DNA of 54,186 bases from Psychrobacter sp. FME6 (GTDB lineage Bacteria; Pseudomonadota; Gammaproteobacteria; Pseudomonadales; Moraxellaceae), in the NCBI RefSeq assembly GCF_014861365.1, contig NZ_RRYW01000011.1, positions 1 through 54,186 on the forward strand, read 5' to 3'. This document shows positions 1-7,642 of this stretch, piece after piece (the stretch's first letter is position 1; each line of letters opens with the position of its first letter). Below the pieces are notes generated by a model. That model was not told the DNA's origin. It did no database searches and saw nothing but the letters and a program-made list of their open reading frames with translations. The position numbers were made by a program, and so were the translations under genes.

Positions 1-148
1 AAAACTCACCGACCAGTTCCATGCAAATAATCTCAGGATCACTCAGCTTTGGCGCGTAACCTGCCCCTCGCAAGGGTTTAGTGACGACTATTTTGTAATA
101 TTGCTCTACCATTAAATAGATATTGATGATAAATTCGTCTATGGGCAT
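1..148 (-). CDS. transposase, 5' end only (IS982/IS4-like)
   Basis: The gene runs off the left edge, leaving 49 N-terminal residues. They begin MPIDEFIINIYLMVEQYY and contain LRGAGYAPKLSDPEIICMEL. A short acidic start followed by a KLSDxEIIxME motif is typical of the N-terminal region of DDE transposases usually labelled IS982 or IS4-like. The ATG (complement of 146-148) has a GGAG ribosome binding site just upstream on the minus strand. The catalytic DDE part lies outside the window, so it cannot be said whether the copy is intact. The family is recognised by motif memory, not by alignment. Confidence 0.6.
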   Translation of the reverse strand, partial: MPIDEFIINIYLMVEQYYKIVVTKPLRGAGYAPKLSDPEIICMELVGEF

Positions 149-208
149 CTCATGACTCCGTTGGATTCTTGGTCGAAAACAATAGATTAGTGAGATGCTC
201 TTCTTTTT

Positions 209-910
209 TCAATCACTTTCGATGTTGAGAGTGGGGTAATCAATATAAAGGTATTCATCGCCACTAGATACCGGTTCACCTTCTAGCGTTTTTGGGTCAG
301 GCTCGATAGGAGTGGCTTGGAATGAAGCTATTTCTGTTCGTCCAGGCCAACCAGTGACAAAGACAATCACCCAACCATTGGGCGCAAAGGCTAGCTCAAT
401 AGCGTAATAATTACTATCAAGTCCAGCATCTCCAGGACGTTCACTTTCCATATTTTTATCAGTACTGGTCATCAGCTCATATATCTTATCGGTAGGCAAG
501 TCATACTCGCCTTGATAGTATTGGTTGGCTACGTTATCTAAATAAGTAACACGTACTTTATCTGGTAGTGGCTGCTCAAAATCATTACCACCCAGTGGAG
601 TACTACCGTAGCCCCAAGAACCAGAGCCGCCAACAAGCGAGCGCAGCCAAGTATCGTCTGCTAAATAAAAGCTGGTACTGTAACTGGGTATTTTATCCGA
701 TGCTTGTAAACTAATTTCCGTACCAAAGTTGTCCGATTTATATAGAGTATAATTGGCGCCTGCTATATCAGCACCCCATTCGACGACTTTATTCTCTCTC
801 TTAACCTTTTCCTCATGTTTTTCATATGTGTTTATAGTGATAAACAAAATGATGATGTATAAACACAAGCCAAGTAGTATCTTTATATTGAGTGAACTAA
901 GTTTTGACAT
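209..910 (-). CDS. DUF2931 family membrane-anchored protein
   Basis: A 233-residue protein with one hydrophobic segment at about residues 8-26 and the rest predicted outside the cytoplasm. The central part has SFYLADDTWLRSLVGG, then PLGGNDFEQPLP, then a stretch rich in Trp and aromatic residues (PNGWVIVFVTGWPGR). This is the pattern of DUF2931 proteins, small envelope proteins of unknown function in Moraxellaceae and Enterobacteria. The same motifs occur in the larger protein at 21982-23367, so the two are paralogues. There is no good lipobox. Transposase DNA lies on both sides, which points to accessory DNA. The family call is fairly sure; the function is unknown. Confidence 0.65.
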   Translation of the reverse strand: MSKLSSLNIKILLGLCLYIIILFITINTYEKHEEKVKRENKVVEWGADIAGANYTLYKSDNFGTEISLQASDKIPSYSTSFYLADDTWLRSLVGGSGSWGYGSTPLGGNDFEQPLPDKVRVTYLDNVANQYYQGEYDLPTDKIYELMTSTDKNMESERPGDAGLDSNYYAIELAFAPNGWVIVFVTGWPGRTEIASFQATPIEPDPKTLEGEPVSSGDEYLYIDYPTLNIESD

Positions 911-1001
911 AGGGGTTTACTCTATTTGTCTTTGGTAAAATGAGGCTAAGAAGCGTTGTTATTTTAGGATGTAATCAGATTTCATTTTTCAGCCCTACAT
1001 A

Positions 1002-1195
1002 CTAGGGCGTATCCTCAATTCATCTGCAACTTGACTGTCGTGAACCTCACCCCCAGTGATTTTAAAATCGAGCGGATATCCATCGGCATCACAGGATAGG
1101 TGTATCTTTATAGTTGCTCCATTACGGCTTTGTCCAACTGCCCGACAAAACGCAACAGGATAGAAGGTGGTTGTCGCTAGGGTATTGGTATGAGC
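1002..1195 (-). pseudogene. IS5-family transposase fossil
   Basis: Read on the minus strand, about 1171-1006 encodes GQSRNGATIKIHL, CDADGYPLDF, then KITGGEVHDSQVADE, the central DDE-domain signature of IS5-family transposases. The coding stretch ends immediately in a terminal-repeat-like sequence (plus strand GGGCGTATCCTCAATTCA from 1005) next to CTAG at 1002-1005, so the C-terminal third of the gene has been lost. No start codon or N-terminal domain is present. The right-hand border near 1195 is uncertain. Confidence 0.6.
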
Positions 1196-1344
1196 GGTAA
1201 TTTTATGTAGACGATTGGTCTGACCGTCCTAGCTCTAAGAGTGGGGCGGTTTATTTTTTTGGTATTTATCATCAACAGAATAAAAAATATAGTGTAACAG
1301 AACAACTGTCCGAAAATTGTGTGTAGGATGCAATATATTTATAG

Positions 1345-1436
1345 GTATAGGCGCTGCTAAAGACAAGGTCAATCAAATATGAGTTTGACCGTGCTGTAGC
1401 AGGTGAAGATACCGATCTTAAGGACAATGAATAATG
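1345..1436 (+). pseudogene. degenerate 3' tail of an upstream gene
   Basis: Just before the split membrane-protein gene, 1376-1436 reads IKYEFDRAVAGEDTDLKDNE and ends in a TAA that overlaps the next ATG (TAATG at 1434). The preceding bases give IGAAKDKVNQ in another frame, so a frameshift or deletion separates the pieces. The overlapping stop and start suggest that a coupled upstream gene once existed and was eroded, probably during transposition into this area. The identity of that gene is unknown. Confidence 0.35.
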
Positions 1437-2278
1437 AGTGGATATATTGTAGATATGGAAGGGCGATTTCGACTGACCAAGAAGCCGCCATTTTTAACCC
1501 CTGGGTATCAGGCGGTTGGGCAGAAGCTCGATAATGTGAAAGGTATCCATAAAAGAGTGCCATTGGAAAAAGATAAAACCTATGATGTGCCGTTGCACCC
1601 TCAACAAACGGTTGTACAGTTCAACTCAACTTATCTAGAAACCACTGGCCGTAATGAAAGGAGACGTGGCGATGCCGTAGGATGGGGGTTGTTTTTAGGG
1701 TTTGTTGGACTGTCTGTTAGCAACGGTATCATCTTTGCGGTAATGAGATTTATAACAAATTTTAATATTATATATTTAAGTGTTTGTCTTATTCTTGCTT
1801 TTTCTATGGTTTTAGCCTTTTGTCCATTAATAAGTATGCTCTCAACCGAGTTATTTACCACATGGCATTCTCCTATCCGCTTTAACCGTAAAACCCGTAA
1901 GGTCTATGTCCGTCAATATAACCGTAAAGTAGAAGTGTATAACTGGGACGATTTAACCTTTTTTATTGCCTATATCAATGAGGACAGAGACATCAGAGCG
2001 GTCACCTTTGATCAGGATGGTGAAACCGTCACAGGTATGTTTGCGCTTGCCTTTCAAAACAATGTCTTTGATAAAAGTTTAATCAGTTATTTTGAGTTTA
2101 TCCGTCGTTATATGGAAGGTGACGATCAGCAACTAAAAGAAGTCAAAGAAGCAATACGTTACATCTATCCTATACATGAAAAGCGTGAAACCCCACTGAT
2201 GTCATTTAAGCGTTTGTAGTGGCATAATAAAGTTGGACAGTGTTTAAGAGGCTATACTAACTCAAAGAGGATCTTAGT

Positions 2279-2590
2279 ATGACTAACAAACGCAGAGAAT
2301 ACACCCGAGAATTCAAGTTAGAAGCCATCGGCTTAGTCGTTGATCACAAGCGCAAGGTTGCAGAAGTGGCAGAGTCTTTAGGGGTTGGCATATCAACCTT
2401 AGACAACTGGGTACGCAAGTATCGACTAGAACAGAAGGGCATTAGCCCAACTCAAGGTTTAGCACTAACCGATGATCAAAGAGAGCTACAAGAGCTTCGC
2501 AAACAAGTTAAACGACTGACTATGGAGCGCGACATTCTAAAAAAGGCTTCGGCTCTGCTAGCCTTGGACAGCCTGAACGTCTATCGCTGA
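2279..2590 (+). CDS. IS3-family OrfA (HTH protein)
   Basis: 103 residues. An N-terminal helix-turn-helix of the HTH_Tnp_1 type (EYTREFKLEAIGLVVDH, then VAESLGVGISTLDNWVRKY, about residues 8-50) is followed by a leucine-zipper-like stretch (ELQELRKQVKRLTMERDILKK). It binds the ends of the element and also forms the N-terminus of the OrfAB fusion transposase. A slippery A AAA AAG at 2539-2545 lies near its 3' end. The ATG follows an AGAGGAT sequence. The gene looks intact. Confidence 0.9.
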   Translation: MTNKRREYTREFKLEAIGLVVDHKRKVAEVAESLGVGISTLDNWVRKYRLEQKGISPTQGLALTDDQRELQELRKQVKRLTMERDILKKASALLALDSLNVYR

Positions 2591-3453
2591 TCAGCGAGCT
2601 TGCAGAGCAAGACAAACGCCTAAGTAAACGTAAGCTATGTCACCTGTTTGGTGTCGTCAGAAGCAGCTACTACTATGGCACACAGGCTAAACCTATCGAT
2701 ATAGAGCGGGTCAAACTCAAAGCCTTGATACGTCAAATATTCAACGACTCAAAGCAATCGGCTGGTGCTCGTACCATTATCGCTATCCTGTGGAATGAGC
2801 ACAGTATTAGACTGACGCGTTACTTAGCAGGCAATCTTATGAAAAGTATGGGACTCAAAAGCTGTCAGTTTAAGACACACAAGTACAAGCACGCTGATCA
2901 AGTGCATAAAACCCATGACAATATCTTAGACCGCAACTTTAGTCCAAGCACGCCTAATCAAGTCTGGACGGGCGATGTGACTAATATTCGTATCAAAGGT
3001 GGCTGGTGCTACTTAGCGGTTGTTTTAGACCTGTTTGCACGGCGTGTGGTAGGCTTTAGTATCTCAGACTCTCCTAACAGTACTTTGACCGCCAAAGCGT
3101 TGCAGATGGCGTATCAGACAAGACTTAGACCAAGTGGCGTGCTGTTCCACTCTGATCAGGGCACGCACTACACCAGTAAAGAGTTCGCCAAGTCAGTCGC
3201 GAGTTGCGACAGTATGACGCAAAGTATGAGCCGAAAAGGTAACTGTTGGGACAACGCGCCAACTGAACGCTTCTTCAGAAGCTTTAAGACCGAGTGGATG
3301 CCAAAGGGCGGCTACGAGAATATCTTTGAGGCTAAGAGCGCCATCACTGACTATATCTGGGGCTACTATCAAACCGTAAGACCGCATACTTTCAACAATT
3401 ATTTAACACCAGTAGAAACAGAGAAACGCTACTTTAACAAAACCTCTTATTAG
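2539..3453 (+). CDS. IS3-family OrfB transposase, made by -1 frameshift
   Basis: Stepping back one base at A AAA AAG (2539-2545) opens a frame that runs without a stop to 3453. It gives an N-terminal region with KRKLCHLFGVVRSSYY, then an rve integrase core with the DDE triad: Asp in VWTGDVTNI, Asp in LFHSDQGTHYTS, and Glu in NAPTERFFRSFKTEW. A C-terminal YYQTVRPH stretch follows. There is no convincing independent start codon before 2725, so expression as an OrfAB fusion is the likely route. The catalytic residues are all present. Confidence 0.85.
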   Translation, partial: KKGFGSASLGQPERLSLISELAEQDKRLSKRKLCHLFGVVRSSYYYGTQAKPIDIERVKLKALIRQIFNDSKQSAGARTIIAILWNEHSIRLTRYLAGNLMKSMGLKSCQFKTHKYKHADQVHKTHDNILDRNFSPSTPNQVWTGDVTNIRIKGGWCYLAVVLDLFARRVVGFSISDSPNSTLTAKALQMAYQTRLRPSGVLFHSDQGTHYTSKEFAKSVASCDSMTQSMSRKGNCWDNAPTERFFRSFKTEWMPKGGYENIFEAKSAITDYIWGYYQTVRPHTFNNYLTPVETEKRYFNKTSY

Positions 3454-3904
3454 GTGTCCTAAATTAGTTGACCACTACAGTTTGATACTCAATGAGGTGC
3501 ATCATGATCATGAGAACATGGAGTATCCTGAACGCACGTTTGAATTTCAACCAGTGACATTAGTTATTCTACCTTTATTGGCTCTGCGTTATGTTGGCCG
3601 AGTGATTTCAATGCTAACCAGCTACCGTCATCGTTTTAGCAAAGCTATCGAAGCGGAATGTCAGATTGACTCCAATGACCCTTATGATTTGAACAAACAT
3701 CTACCAGAGGGCAACCTTGAACAGAGTAATCAGCCTATTTGGAAGACGGTGGTTTACAGCCTAGGTATTATTATTGCTACTATTGCCATGATATTTGTGG
3801 GCGCCTTTATTATAGATATGATGGGGGCAGCAAGACCACATGGTGACTATCCGAGTATGGTAGATAAGCTCTGGTACTTGTTTAGTTTGGGGTGGTTGTA
3901 AATA

Positions 3905-4069
3905 CATCAGCAATCTATCGAGCATGGCTTTTTTATACCAGTTAGATAAGATTTGCATGGCTATGCCAAGCTACTTTGCGGTGGTTGAAATATTACCGCT
4001 GTTGTCTGCTATCTTTTTAACGGCTTCGGCTTTAAATTCGTCACTGTAGGTTCTCATTTTCTTGGTCAT
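3905..4069 (-). pseudogene. IS3-family orfA fossil
   Basis: On the minus strand an ATG (complement of 4067-4069) with an AGGAGT ribosome binding site starts MTKKMRTYSDEFKAEAVKKI, then ADNSGNISTTAK, an in-frame TAG, and LGIAMQILSNWYKKAM. This is the helix-turn-helix of an IS3-family OrfA interrupted by a stop; the rest of the element is missing. It is a different sequence from the complete IS3 element nearby. It sits between the split gene and the Sel1 gene and records an older insertion. Confidence 0.65.
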
Positions 4070-4146
4070 GGTAAACTCCTGTTATTACGCTTAGTTTACT
4101 TGCACGGTTTCTTCAGCATAGCTCAGATTAAGCTCAGGAGAGTTTT

Positions 4147-4896
4147 TTGAAGTTTTTAATATTATTTTCGTCGCTTTTATTATTTAGCTGTTCCAGCCAA
4201 TCAAATGATAATCAGTTTCTATCTTTGAATGAAGAGTGCGAGTTGTCAGGAAGTGAAGATAGCAAGCAATGTAAAATAATTGCGATGGACGACTTGACTC
4301 AAAATGAGAAAGAACACCTAATGGGGTATATCTACTTTTTTGCTGATGAAACTCCTATGGAGGACTGCGAAAAAGCTAGATATTGGTTTGAAAAAGCAGC
4401 AGATCAAGAAAACGCACAGGCTATTAATCTTTTGGGCGTTGTACATTTTACAGGATGTGGTGTAGATAAAGACTATAAGAAAGCCGAAGAATATTTTCTT
4501 TTAGCTAATGACAAGGGCAGTAAACAAGCAAAAGTCAATTTAGGTGAACTTTACCGCGAAGGTGGATTTGGAATAGAGCAAAACTATGACAAAGCGCTTT
4601 ATTGGTATCAATTGGGTATAGCTGATGAACCTGCTCGTGCTTATAATGGACTATCTTTAGTTTATATTGATCAAGGAAAGTATGAACAAGCTTATGAGTA
4701 CGTAGTTCAAGCAGCGGATCTAGAATATACTGAAGCTCAATATAACTTAGGATACTACTATGACAGTGGAACATTCGTTGAACAAGACAACGAAAAAGCA
4801 AAATACTGGTATGAAAAGGCAGCTGAGAAAGGCTGGGCTGCTGCAAAACGCAATTTAGCTCTCTTGTTAGAAGAAATGAAAGAACAGACTGATTAG
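4147..4896 (+). CDS. Sel1-repeat lipoprotein
   Basis: 249 residues. The N-terminus MKFLILFSSLLLFSCSSQ is a lipoprotein signal with lipobox LFSC, so the mature protein should be anchored from Cys15. The body carries about four Sel1-like repeats (ARYWFEKAADQENAQAINLLG, KAEEYFLLANDKGSKQAKVN, KALYWYQLG, KAKYWYEKAAEKGWAAAKRN), which form an alpha-solenoid for protein contacts. The start is TTG at 4147, chosen because AGGAG lies at 4136-4140 and the signal peptide begins there. Its partner is unknown. Sel1 lipoproteins beside secretion cargo genes are sometimes immunity proteins, but nothing here proves that. Confidence 0.8.
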   Translation: MKFLILFSSLLLFSCSSQSNDNQFLSLNEECELSGSEDSKQCKIIAMDDLTQNEKEHLMGYIYFFADETPMEDCEKARYWFEKAADQENAQAINLLGVVHFTGCGVDKDYKKAEEYFLLANDKGSKQAKVNLGELYREGGFGIEQNYDKALYWYQLGIADEPARAYNGLSLVYIDQGKYEQAYEYVVQAADLEYTEAQYNLGYYYDSGTFVEQDNEKAKYWYEKAAEKGWAAAKRNLALLLEEMKEQTD

Positions 4897-5014
4897 AGCT
4901 GAATTTATAAATAATTTTTGGTAAAAATCTATGAAGTTGAAAAGCTTAGCCATAGAGAGCTTCTGGAGTATACTGAAGAATGAGTTGGTGTATAACCGAG
5001 AACATAAAACAAGG

Positions 5015-5084
5015 CTCGTTTAGTCTATAGTGCGTAGCACTTGCATTCATTTTGCCTGCTACTCTAATTTTGTGAATGGCATAC
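5015..5084 (+). repeat. dispersed repeat, copy A
   Basis: About 70 bp starting CTCGTTTAGTCTATAGTGCG and ending GTGAATGGCAT. It matches 10284-10352 at roughly 85-90 percent by eye. Its core GTGC-GTA-GCAC is palindromic. The 4897-5207 stretch holds this copy, the tRNA terminator and no gene that I can see. The matching sequence continues only weakly to the left, so the outer border is unclear. Confidence 0.7.
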
Positions 5085-5170
5085 TAGTAAAACTGGCTGG
5101 TTAATAGCAGATTGTTTTAGGGAAGTCTAAATAGAAAGGTTGGTTAAATAAGAGAAGTTATAGAATAAGA

Positions 5171-5200
5171 AAAAGGCTTCCAATTGCTTGGAAGCCTTTT
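5171..5200 (-). terminator. rho-independent terminator after tRNA-Leu
   Basis: AAAAGGCTTCCAA (5171-5183), a four-base loop, and TTGGAAGCCTTTT (5188-5200) form a perfect 13-bp hairpin whose outer pairs supply a U tract on either strand. It lies 8 bp past the tRNA 3' end on the minus strand and probably ends that transcript. Confidence 0.85.
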
Positions 5201-5207
5201 AATGTAT

Positions 5208-5294
5208 TGGTACCGGTGGTCGGACTTGAACCGACACGCTTTTAAAGGCAACGGATTTTGAATCCGTCATGTCTACCAATTCCATCACACCGGC
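5208..5294 (-). tRNA. tRNA-Leu (anticodon CAA)
   Basis: The minus strand gives an 87-nt tRNA with encoded CCA. The acceptor GCCGGTG pairs with CACCGGT, the D-loop contains GGAATTGGTAGAC, the anticodon stem-loop is ACGGA-TTCAAAA-TCCGT (anticodon CAA, reading UUG), a long variable arm fits the class II shape of tRNA-Leu, and the T-arm has GGTTCAAGTCC. It has its own promoter at 5369-5396 and a terminator at 5171-5200, so it is a single-gene unit. Confidence 0.95.
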
Positions 5295-5368
5295 GTGTTA
5301 GGTGATAAGGTTTATACTACTAAACATTATCGAATTGGGCTACAGGGTTATCTCTGTATAGGCTGCGT

Positions 5369-5396
5369 ATTATAGCAGCCTATTTTTGAGCGTCAA
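5369..5396 (-). promoter_or_regulatory. sigma70 promoter of tRNA-Leu
   Basis: On the minus strand TTGACG (5391-5396) and a perfect TATAAT (5369-5374) are separated by 16 bp, followed by ACGCAGCC, a GC-rich discriminator typical of stringently controlled stable-RNA promoters. A perfect 9-bp inverted repeat, ATAGGCTGC and GCAGCCTAT, flanks the -10 box. Confidence 0.85.
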
Positions 5397-5466
5397 GCTT
5401 TTTCTAAAGGTTAACCATAATTTATTATATTTTCAATAAAATTTGATTTTTAACCAACATTGATGT

Positions 5467-6240
5467 TTAACCTACAAAGGCACGTTCAACGGCATAATCT
5501 GCCTGTACACCCATACGCGGCGAGACGGTCAGGCCAAAATCATCCAAAATAGCAGAAATATCTGCATTGAATGGCATACTACCGCAAATAAGCACGCGAT
5601 CATCTTCTTTATTCATCGGTGGCAGACCGATATCTTCAAAGAACTTACCAGATCTCATCAGGTCGGTAATACGTCCCGTGTTTCTAAAATCTTCACGAGT
5701 AACTGTCGGATAGTAGATAAACTTTTCACGGAAGTCTTCACCAAAAATCTCATCATTTGGCAACTCGTCTTCAAACATTTCACTATACGCCAAGTCTTTT
5801 ACATGACGCACGCCATGTACCAAAACAATTTTTTCAAAACGCTCATAGACTTCAGGGTCACGTGACAAGGCTAAAAATGGTGCAAGTCCAGTACCCGTAG
5901 ATAGCATATAAAGGTTTTTGCCAGGGAGTAGATCATCTAGCACCAAAGTACCCGTTGGCTTTTTACTCACCAATAGCTCATCACCTACTTTGATATGTTG
6001 CAGCCGTGAGGTGAGTGGACCGTCTTGCACTTTGATGGAGAAAAACTCCAGATGTTCTTCATAGTTCGGACTGGCAATCGAGTAAGCGCGTAATAGCGGC
6101 CTACCATCGACAACGATACCAATCATCGCAAACTCGCCATTGCGAAAGCGTAAGCCATCGTCGCGAGTGGTTTTGATGCTAAACAGCGAGTCATTCCAAT
6201 GATGAACCTCTGTAACCGTTTCGGTGCGGAGTTTTGACAT
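5467..6240 (-). CDS. fpr: ferredoxin/flavodoxin-NADP reductase
   Basis: 257 residues, the usual length for bacterial Fpr. FAD domain: RAYSIASP at about 51-58, the RxYS flavin-binding motif. NADP domain: STGTGLAPF at about 114-122 for the pyrophosphate, and ICGSMPF further on. The C-terminus VERAFVG fits the subclass with a short aromatic tail stacked on the flavin. It moves electrons between NADPH and ferredoxin or flavodoxin in the cytoplasm, supporting iron-sulphur assembly and oxidative-stress repair. The minus-strand GAGGG before the ATG is a good ribosome binding site. It diverges from the TrmO-like gene; a weak Fur-like site lies between them. Confidence 0.92.
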   Translation of the reverse strand: MSKLRTETVTEVHHWNDSLFSIKTTRDDGLRFRNGEFAMIGIVVDGRPLLRAYSIASPNYEEHLEFFSIKVQDGPLTSRLQHIKVGDELLVSKKPTGTLVLDDLLPGKNLYMLSTGTGLAPFLALSRDPEVYERFEKIVLVHGVRHVKDLAYSEMFEDELPNDEIFGEDFREKFIYYPTVTREDFRNTGRITDLMRSGKFFEDIGLPPMNKEDDRVLICGSMPFNADISAILDDFGLTVSPRMGVQADYAVERAFVG

Positions 6241-6449
6241 AAAGCCCTCGTTAGTAATTAGTAATCTGTATCGGTTAACTTAAATGAGTGTTGAATAAGC
6301 ATTTTCAATGATAGGCATAAAATGTTTCAAGTTTTTATTAAAGTAAAAGGTCTATATAGACGATGATCGCGCTATTTTAACATTATTATTCAGTTTTATA
6401 AGGTGCTCGTGCTGTTTATAAACACCCGTTTTTAAGTCATTGTTTTAGG

Positions 6450-6469
6450 AATGCGAGTTATTCTCAATA
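6450..6469. promoter_or_regulatory. possible Fur-like site in the fpr/trmO divergent region
   Basis: The complement reads TTGAGAATAACTCGCATT, resembling the gamma-proteobacterial Fur box type AATGAGAATnATTCTCATT in its left half and partly in its right half. It lies in the 390-bp region between fpr and trmO, which holds no gene that I can see. A match this weak can arise by chance. Confidence 0.25.
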
Positions 6470-6631
6470 AATTTCTTGATCATAATATCAAACTTTAAAA
6501 TAAAAATCCGTCTAGCAGTGATGGCGAGGCATGATAAAATGGAATATCGTTAGTGAGTAATTTTGTATCATTGGACAAGGTTGTTTAATAAAGCCAGCAT
6601 AGCTGTAACAAAAATGGTTTGGAGAAGTTTT

Positions 6632-7510
6632 ATGTCTGATGACGATATGCCCTTAAATAGTCATCATCACGCCCCAGTTATTCATTATGCACCAGTTATC
6701 GGCTATCATCGGGCACCACTTTCCCAAAAATTTGGCGCACCAAGACAGCCGAATCTGGTGGCATTAACCAGCGTGATTGAGATGCTAGCGCCTTATGATA
6801 CGCCAGCGGCCTTTGTTGGCCTTGGCGAGTTTAGCCATATTTGGATCAGTTGGCAATTTCATCATAACTATTTACATAAAGACAAGCAGACTACTACCGC
6901 CAATAATAATTTTCGCCCGCAAGTTCGACCACCACGCTTGGGCGGTAATCAAAAGATAGGCGTGTTTGCCAGTCGCAGTATGTATCGACCGTCAGCGTTA
7001 GGACTGTCTGTGGTCAAGCTTGAACGTGTTGACGTTGTCAAAGGTCGGGTGTTACTTCTCATTAGCGGTGCTGATATGATAGATGGCACACCAATTATCG
7101 ATATCAAACCTTATGTGGCTTATAGTGACGCGTTACCTGAGGCACAAAGTGGCTTTGCGCCGTCTGCGCCAACGTTATTAACCGTCACTATCAATGAACC
7201 TGCGCATGAGCAGTTTTTGCAAATCGTAGATAATCAACATACTCATAATATAAAATACGAACATGATAAAAAGCAAAAAAACAGTAAGAAAGATAAGCGC
7301 AGCGTAACAGCGGTCATTGATAAAATAAAAAAACAACTACTCCTGTCTGATTTAGATGCTATTAAAGCATTAATCGCCCAAGATCCACGCCCTGCTTATC
7401 GTCGTACAGAGAAAAACACACCATTTGTCATGCGCTATAAGTCTGTTGATGTGAGCTTTCAGATGTTAGCATTAGATGAGTTACAAATAACGGCAGTGAT
7501 AGAAATATAG
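6632..7510 (+). CDS. trmO: tRNA (N6-threonylcarbamoyladenosine37-N6)-methyltransferase, TrmO/TsaA family
   Basis: About 292 residues from the ATG at 6632, chosen because GGAG lies at 6621-6624; the frame stays open to a TTG at 6563 with no such site. The TrmO beta-barrel core is visible: APVIGYHRAPLSQKFGAPRQP near the start, EFSHIWISWQFH, then GVFASRSMYRPSALGLSVVKL and DGTPIIDIKPYVAYSD. The family uses S-adenosylmethionine to methylate t6A37 of certain tRNAs. The C-terminal third carries a Lys-rich insertion (HDKKQKNSKKDKRSV), making it longer than the roughly 235-residue E. coli protein. His-rich residues 11-13 are unremarkable. Confidence 0.88.
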   Translation: MSDDDMPLNSHHHAPVIHYAPVIGYHRAPLSQKFGAPRQPNLVALTSVIEMLAPYDTPAAFVGLGEFSHIWISWQFHHNYLHKDKQTTTANNNFRPQVRPPRLGGNQKIGVFASRSMYRPSALGLSVVKLERVDVVKGRVLLLISGADMIDGTPIIDIKPYVAYSDALPEAQSGFAPSAPTLLTVTINEPAHEQFLQIVDNQHTHNIKYEHDKKQKNSKKDKRSVTAVIDKIKKQLLLSDLDAIKALIAQDPRPAYRRTEKNTPFVMRYKSVDVSFQMLALDELQITAVIEI

Positions 7511-7642
7511 TCATCAATCTACTATAAAAGTATTACCTATACACTCGGTTGCCTTGTACTACTTTTAAATTAAACCGACTATAAAAAACAGCACATGATT
7601 TTATAACCGATCAAACCATTTAAACCATAAAAGAAGAAAGAT

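Larger units (their letters stand above)
2215..3479 (+). mobile_element. complete IS3-family insertion sequence
   Basis: The element is about 1265 bp. The ends are inverted repeats starting TGTAGTGG (2215-2222) and ending CCACTACA (3472-3479); beyond these eight bases the match is partial. It is flanked by a direct repeat GTT at 2212-2214 and 3480-3482, which is the target duplication. Inside are orfA and orfB in the usual overlapping frames. Both frames look intact, so the copy may be active. The residue pattern resembles IS51/IS1236-like members of the family; the exact subgroup was not tested. Confidence 0.88.
1434..3901 (+). pseudogene. membrane protein gene (DUF6708-like) split by IS3 element
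   Basis: Two reading pieces flank the IS3 element. The first, 1434-2214, gives 260 residues with two hydrophobic segments at about 88-108 and 115-140, then a soluble part (SPIRFNRKTRKVYVRQYN, WDDLTFF). The second, 3483-3901, gives about 139 residues with a hydrophobic segment near its C-terminus (SLGIIIATIAMIFVGAF). Removing the element and one copy of the 3-bp duplication joins AAG CGT T to TG ATA CTC in frame, giving one protein of about 399 residues. The style resembles DUF6708-type proteins, which I recall near type VI secretion cargo genes; that link is memory, not proof. The gene is inactive unless a truncated form works. Confidence 0.6.

Noticed and set aside
2725..3453. orfB as an independent gene starting at 2725
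   Set aside because: The -1 frame is open from the slippery site at 2539 and the N-terminal part is transposase-like, so 2725 is only the first internal start candidate.
6563..6631. TTG start that would lengthen the TrmO-like protein by 23 residues
   Set aside because: No ribosome binding site precedes it, while GGAG precedes the ATG at 6632.
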